64,000 nucleotides of DNA, from the NCBI RefSeq assembly GCF_000378605.1, contig NZ_KB905155.1, positions 372,001-436,000 on the forward strand. Reading direction: 5' to 3'. This stretch comes from Thioalkalivibrio sp. ALJ21 (lineage in GTDB: Bacteria > Pseudomonadota > Gammaproteobacteria > Ectothiorhodospirales > Ectothiorhodospiraceae). The notes below the pieces were generated by a model. The model did no database searches. It saw only the letters and a list, made by a program, of their open reading frames with translations, and was not told where the DNA came from. The translations under genes were made by a program, and so were the position numbers. Shown piece by piece: positions 62,962-64,000 of the stretch; position 1 is the first letter of the stretch, and each line of letters begins with the position of its first letter.

Positions 62962-63411
62962 ATGAGAACAATATTCTTTATTCCATTGCTGTTGATTACT
63001 ACGGCGTTGATATTTTCGGGGAATGCGTCTGCCGTTACTTACGACTATGGAGAAGATAAGGCGGTCTACGACGTGAACTATGATGACAGTGACCGGCATA
63101 CGATGGTCCTGCGGAACATACAGAACCACGTCAATGCATTAGGTGTCGACAATATTCAGGTAAAAGTCGTTCTGAGTGGAGACGGACTAAGCCTCCTTAA
63201 CAAGGCGAAAGATGACGATGATCTTCGAGCGAACATCGACAATCTAAAGATGCAGAATGTCCGGTTCTTGGTTTGCAATAATACCTTGGAAGGTAGACAA
63301 ATTAGCCTGCATGACGACCTGTACGACGCGTCGGAAGAGGACGTCGTAGTCAGCGGTAATGCTCATATTTCGTATCTGCAACGAAAAGGATACACTTTCT
63401 TGAAACCATAG
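62962..63411 (+). CDS. Exported DsrE/DsrF-like family protein
   Basis: The 149-residue protein has a signal peptide (IPLLLITTALIFSGNASA) and a DsrE-like fold: KAVYDVNYDDSDRHTMVLRNIQNHVNALG, VKVVLSGDGLSLL, NVRFLVCNNTL with one Cys, and a C-terminal HISYLQRKGYTFLKP. DsrE-type proteins bind or pass sulfur on a Cys, and periplasmic single-Cys versions are common in sulfur bacteria. Base composition is clearly lower in GC than core genes, pointing to transfer. AGGAGAC precedes the ATG. Its stop lies in the first unit of an 18-bp tandem triplication. Confidence 0.85.
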   Translation: MRTIFFIPLLLITTALIFSGNASAVTYDYGEDKAVYDVNYDDSDRHTMVLRNIQNHVNALGVDNIQVKVVLSGDGLSLLNKAKDDDDLRANIDNLKMQNVRFLVCNNTLEGRQISLHDDLYDASEEDVVVSGNAHISYLQRKGYTFLKP

Positions 63412-63449
63412 ACTTTCTTGAAACCATAGACTTTCTTGAAACCATAGAC
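63396..63449. repeat. Three perfect 18-bp tandem repeats over the DsrE-like gene end
   Basis: TTTCTTGAAACCATAGAC is repeated three times without mismatch (63396-63413, 63414-63431, 63432-63449). Each unit encodes the last residues and the stop codon of the gene in the same frame, so the triplication leaves the protein unchanged. Confidence 0.95.
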
Positions 63450-63569
63450 GTATATCGGAGGAATCAAGGAAGAAGAGGCGACCTTGGGAAACAATCGGGG
63501 GGACGTAGGTAGGATCTCGATGAGCGTTGCGAGTCGCATCAGGGGCAGCCCCGGTGTTGGATTTGGTGG

Positions 63570-64000
63570 TTAAGTCATTCCGGATACCGCGTTAGGTGGA
63601 TTGGCTGCCGTTGGATGCTCATAGTCGCTGGAAGGCAGGTAGCCCAGCGTCGAGTGGATGCGAACGGTGTTGTAGAACCGAGCGATGTCGTCCGCGAAAT
63701 CCCGCCGCGCCTCGCCGTGGTTCGCGTATCGGCGCTGCCAGACGCGTTCCGTCTTGAGGCCCAGGAAGAAGCACTCGATGACGGCATTGTCCCAGCAGTT
63801 ACCCCGGCGGCTCATGCTCGCCTGGATCTGGTGCTGGGCCAGTAGCCGCCGCCAGGCGGCGCTGGTGTATTGGCAGCCCTGGTCGGAGTGCAGCAGCAGT
63901 CCCGGCTCCGGTTGGCGCTGCTCCAGCGCCATGCGCAGGGCCTCGCAGGTCTGGCTCGCCGGCATCTGCCGATCGAGGGCCCAACCGATGACCTTGCGCG
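63570..64000 (-). CDS. IS3-family transposase OrfB, C-terminal part (runs off the window)
   Basis: The fragment is open to the window edge (RKVIGWALDRQMPASQ upstream of the first ATG at 63965). It contains the second and third DDE blocks, LLLHSDQGCQYTSAAWRRLLAQ and RGNCWDNAVIECFFLGLKTE, and the ending YNTVRIHSTLGYLPSSDYE. This is the IS3/IS150-like orfB type, different from the element at 61424. The region up to about 63545 should hold its terminal inverted repeat. Confidence 0.88.
   Translation of the reverse strand, partial: RKVIGWALDRQMPASQTCEALRMALEQRQPEPGLLLHSDQGCQYTSAAWRRLLAQHQIQASMSRRGNCWDNAVIECFFLGLKTERVWQRRYANHGEARRDFADDIARFYNTVRIHSTLGYLPSSDYEHPTAANPPNAVSGMT

Noticed and set aside
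63396-63449. CRISPR-like repeats
   Set aside because: The units are directly adjacent with no spacers and there are no cas genes; it is a simple tandem triplication.

Overview
The window looks like a chromosome segment of a high-GC, haloalkaliphilic gammaproteobacterium, most like the Ectothiorhodospiraceae (Thioalkalivibrio-type sulfur oxidisers). This placement is inferred from GC-rich codon use, very acidic exported proteins, a large Mrp-type cation/proton antiporter operon, YgaP-like DUF2892 proteins, a 7Fe ferredoxin and a DsrE-like protein. No rRNA gene or other phylogenetic marker was used.

Positions 1-44.9 kb read as ordinary core chromosome. In order they hold: a hypothetical protein, two DUF2892 genes and citrate synthase; a GAF-GGDEF protein, GlcD and a secreted hydrolase; an eight-gene Mrp-like operon (14.1 to 6.8 kb, minus strand); a minus-strand cluster (20.9 to 14.8 kb) that encodes a DprE1/DprE2-type polyprenyl-phosphate-arabinose pathway with a glycosyltransferase and a flippase-like membrane protein; a Fap-like functional amyloid locus with its own VpsR-like sigma54 activator (23.3-28.5 kb); a ferredoxin, an ERCC4 nuclease and two large GGDEF-EAL proteins; RhlE and a reduced chemoreceptor; and dapC-dapD-arsC/spx, an MBL-fold hydrolase, a glycosyltransferase and a rhodanese.

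At 44.90-44.94 kb lies the 3' half of a tRNA-Arg(ACG) gene, cut at the anticodon loop, with its terminator. A second, shorter copy of the same 3' end and terminator lies 184 bp to the left. This is the scar expected where an element has integrated into a tRNA gene. Everything to its right reads as accessory DNA: a TetR regulator with a complete tripartite RND efflux operon, a META-domain lipoprotein, a LysR/CDF divergent pair, an SDR and a serine hydrolase. Between these lie decayed IS3-family transposases, one chimeric IS3 element and a second IS3 element that runs off the window. The far end of this island and any integrase lie outside the window.

The most interesting parts are the compact amyloid locus, which has a good sigma54 promoter candidate and is followed by several cyclic-di-GMP enzymes; the mycobacterial-type D-arabinose donor pathway; the Mrp complex with three NuoL/M/N-like subunits, one lacking the conserved glutamate; and a 320-bp near-perfectly registered palindrome between a chemoreceptor and an arsC-like gene.
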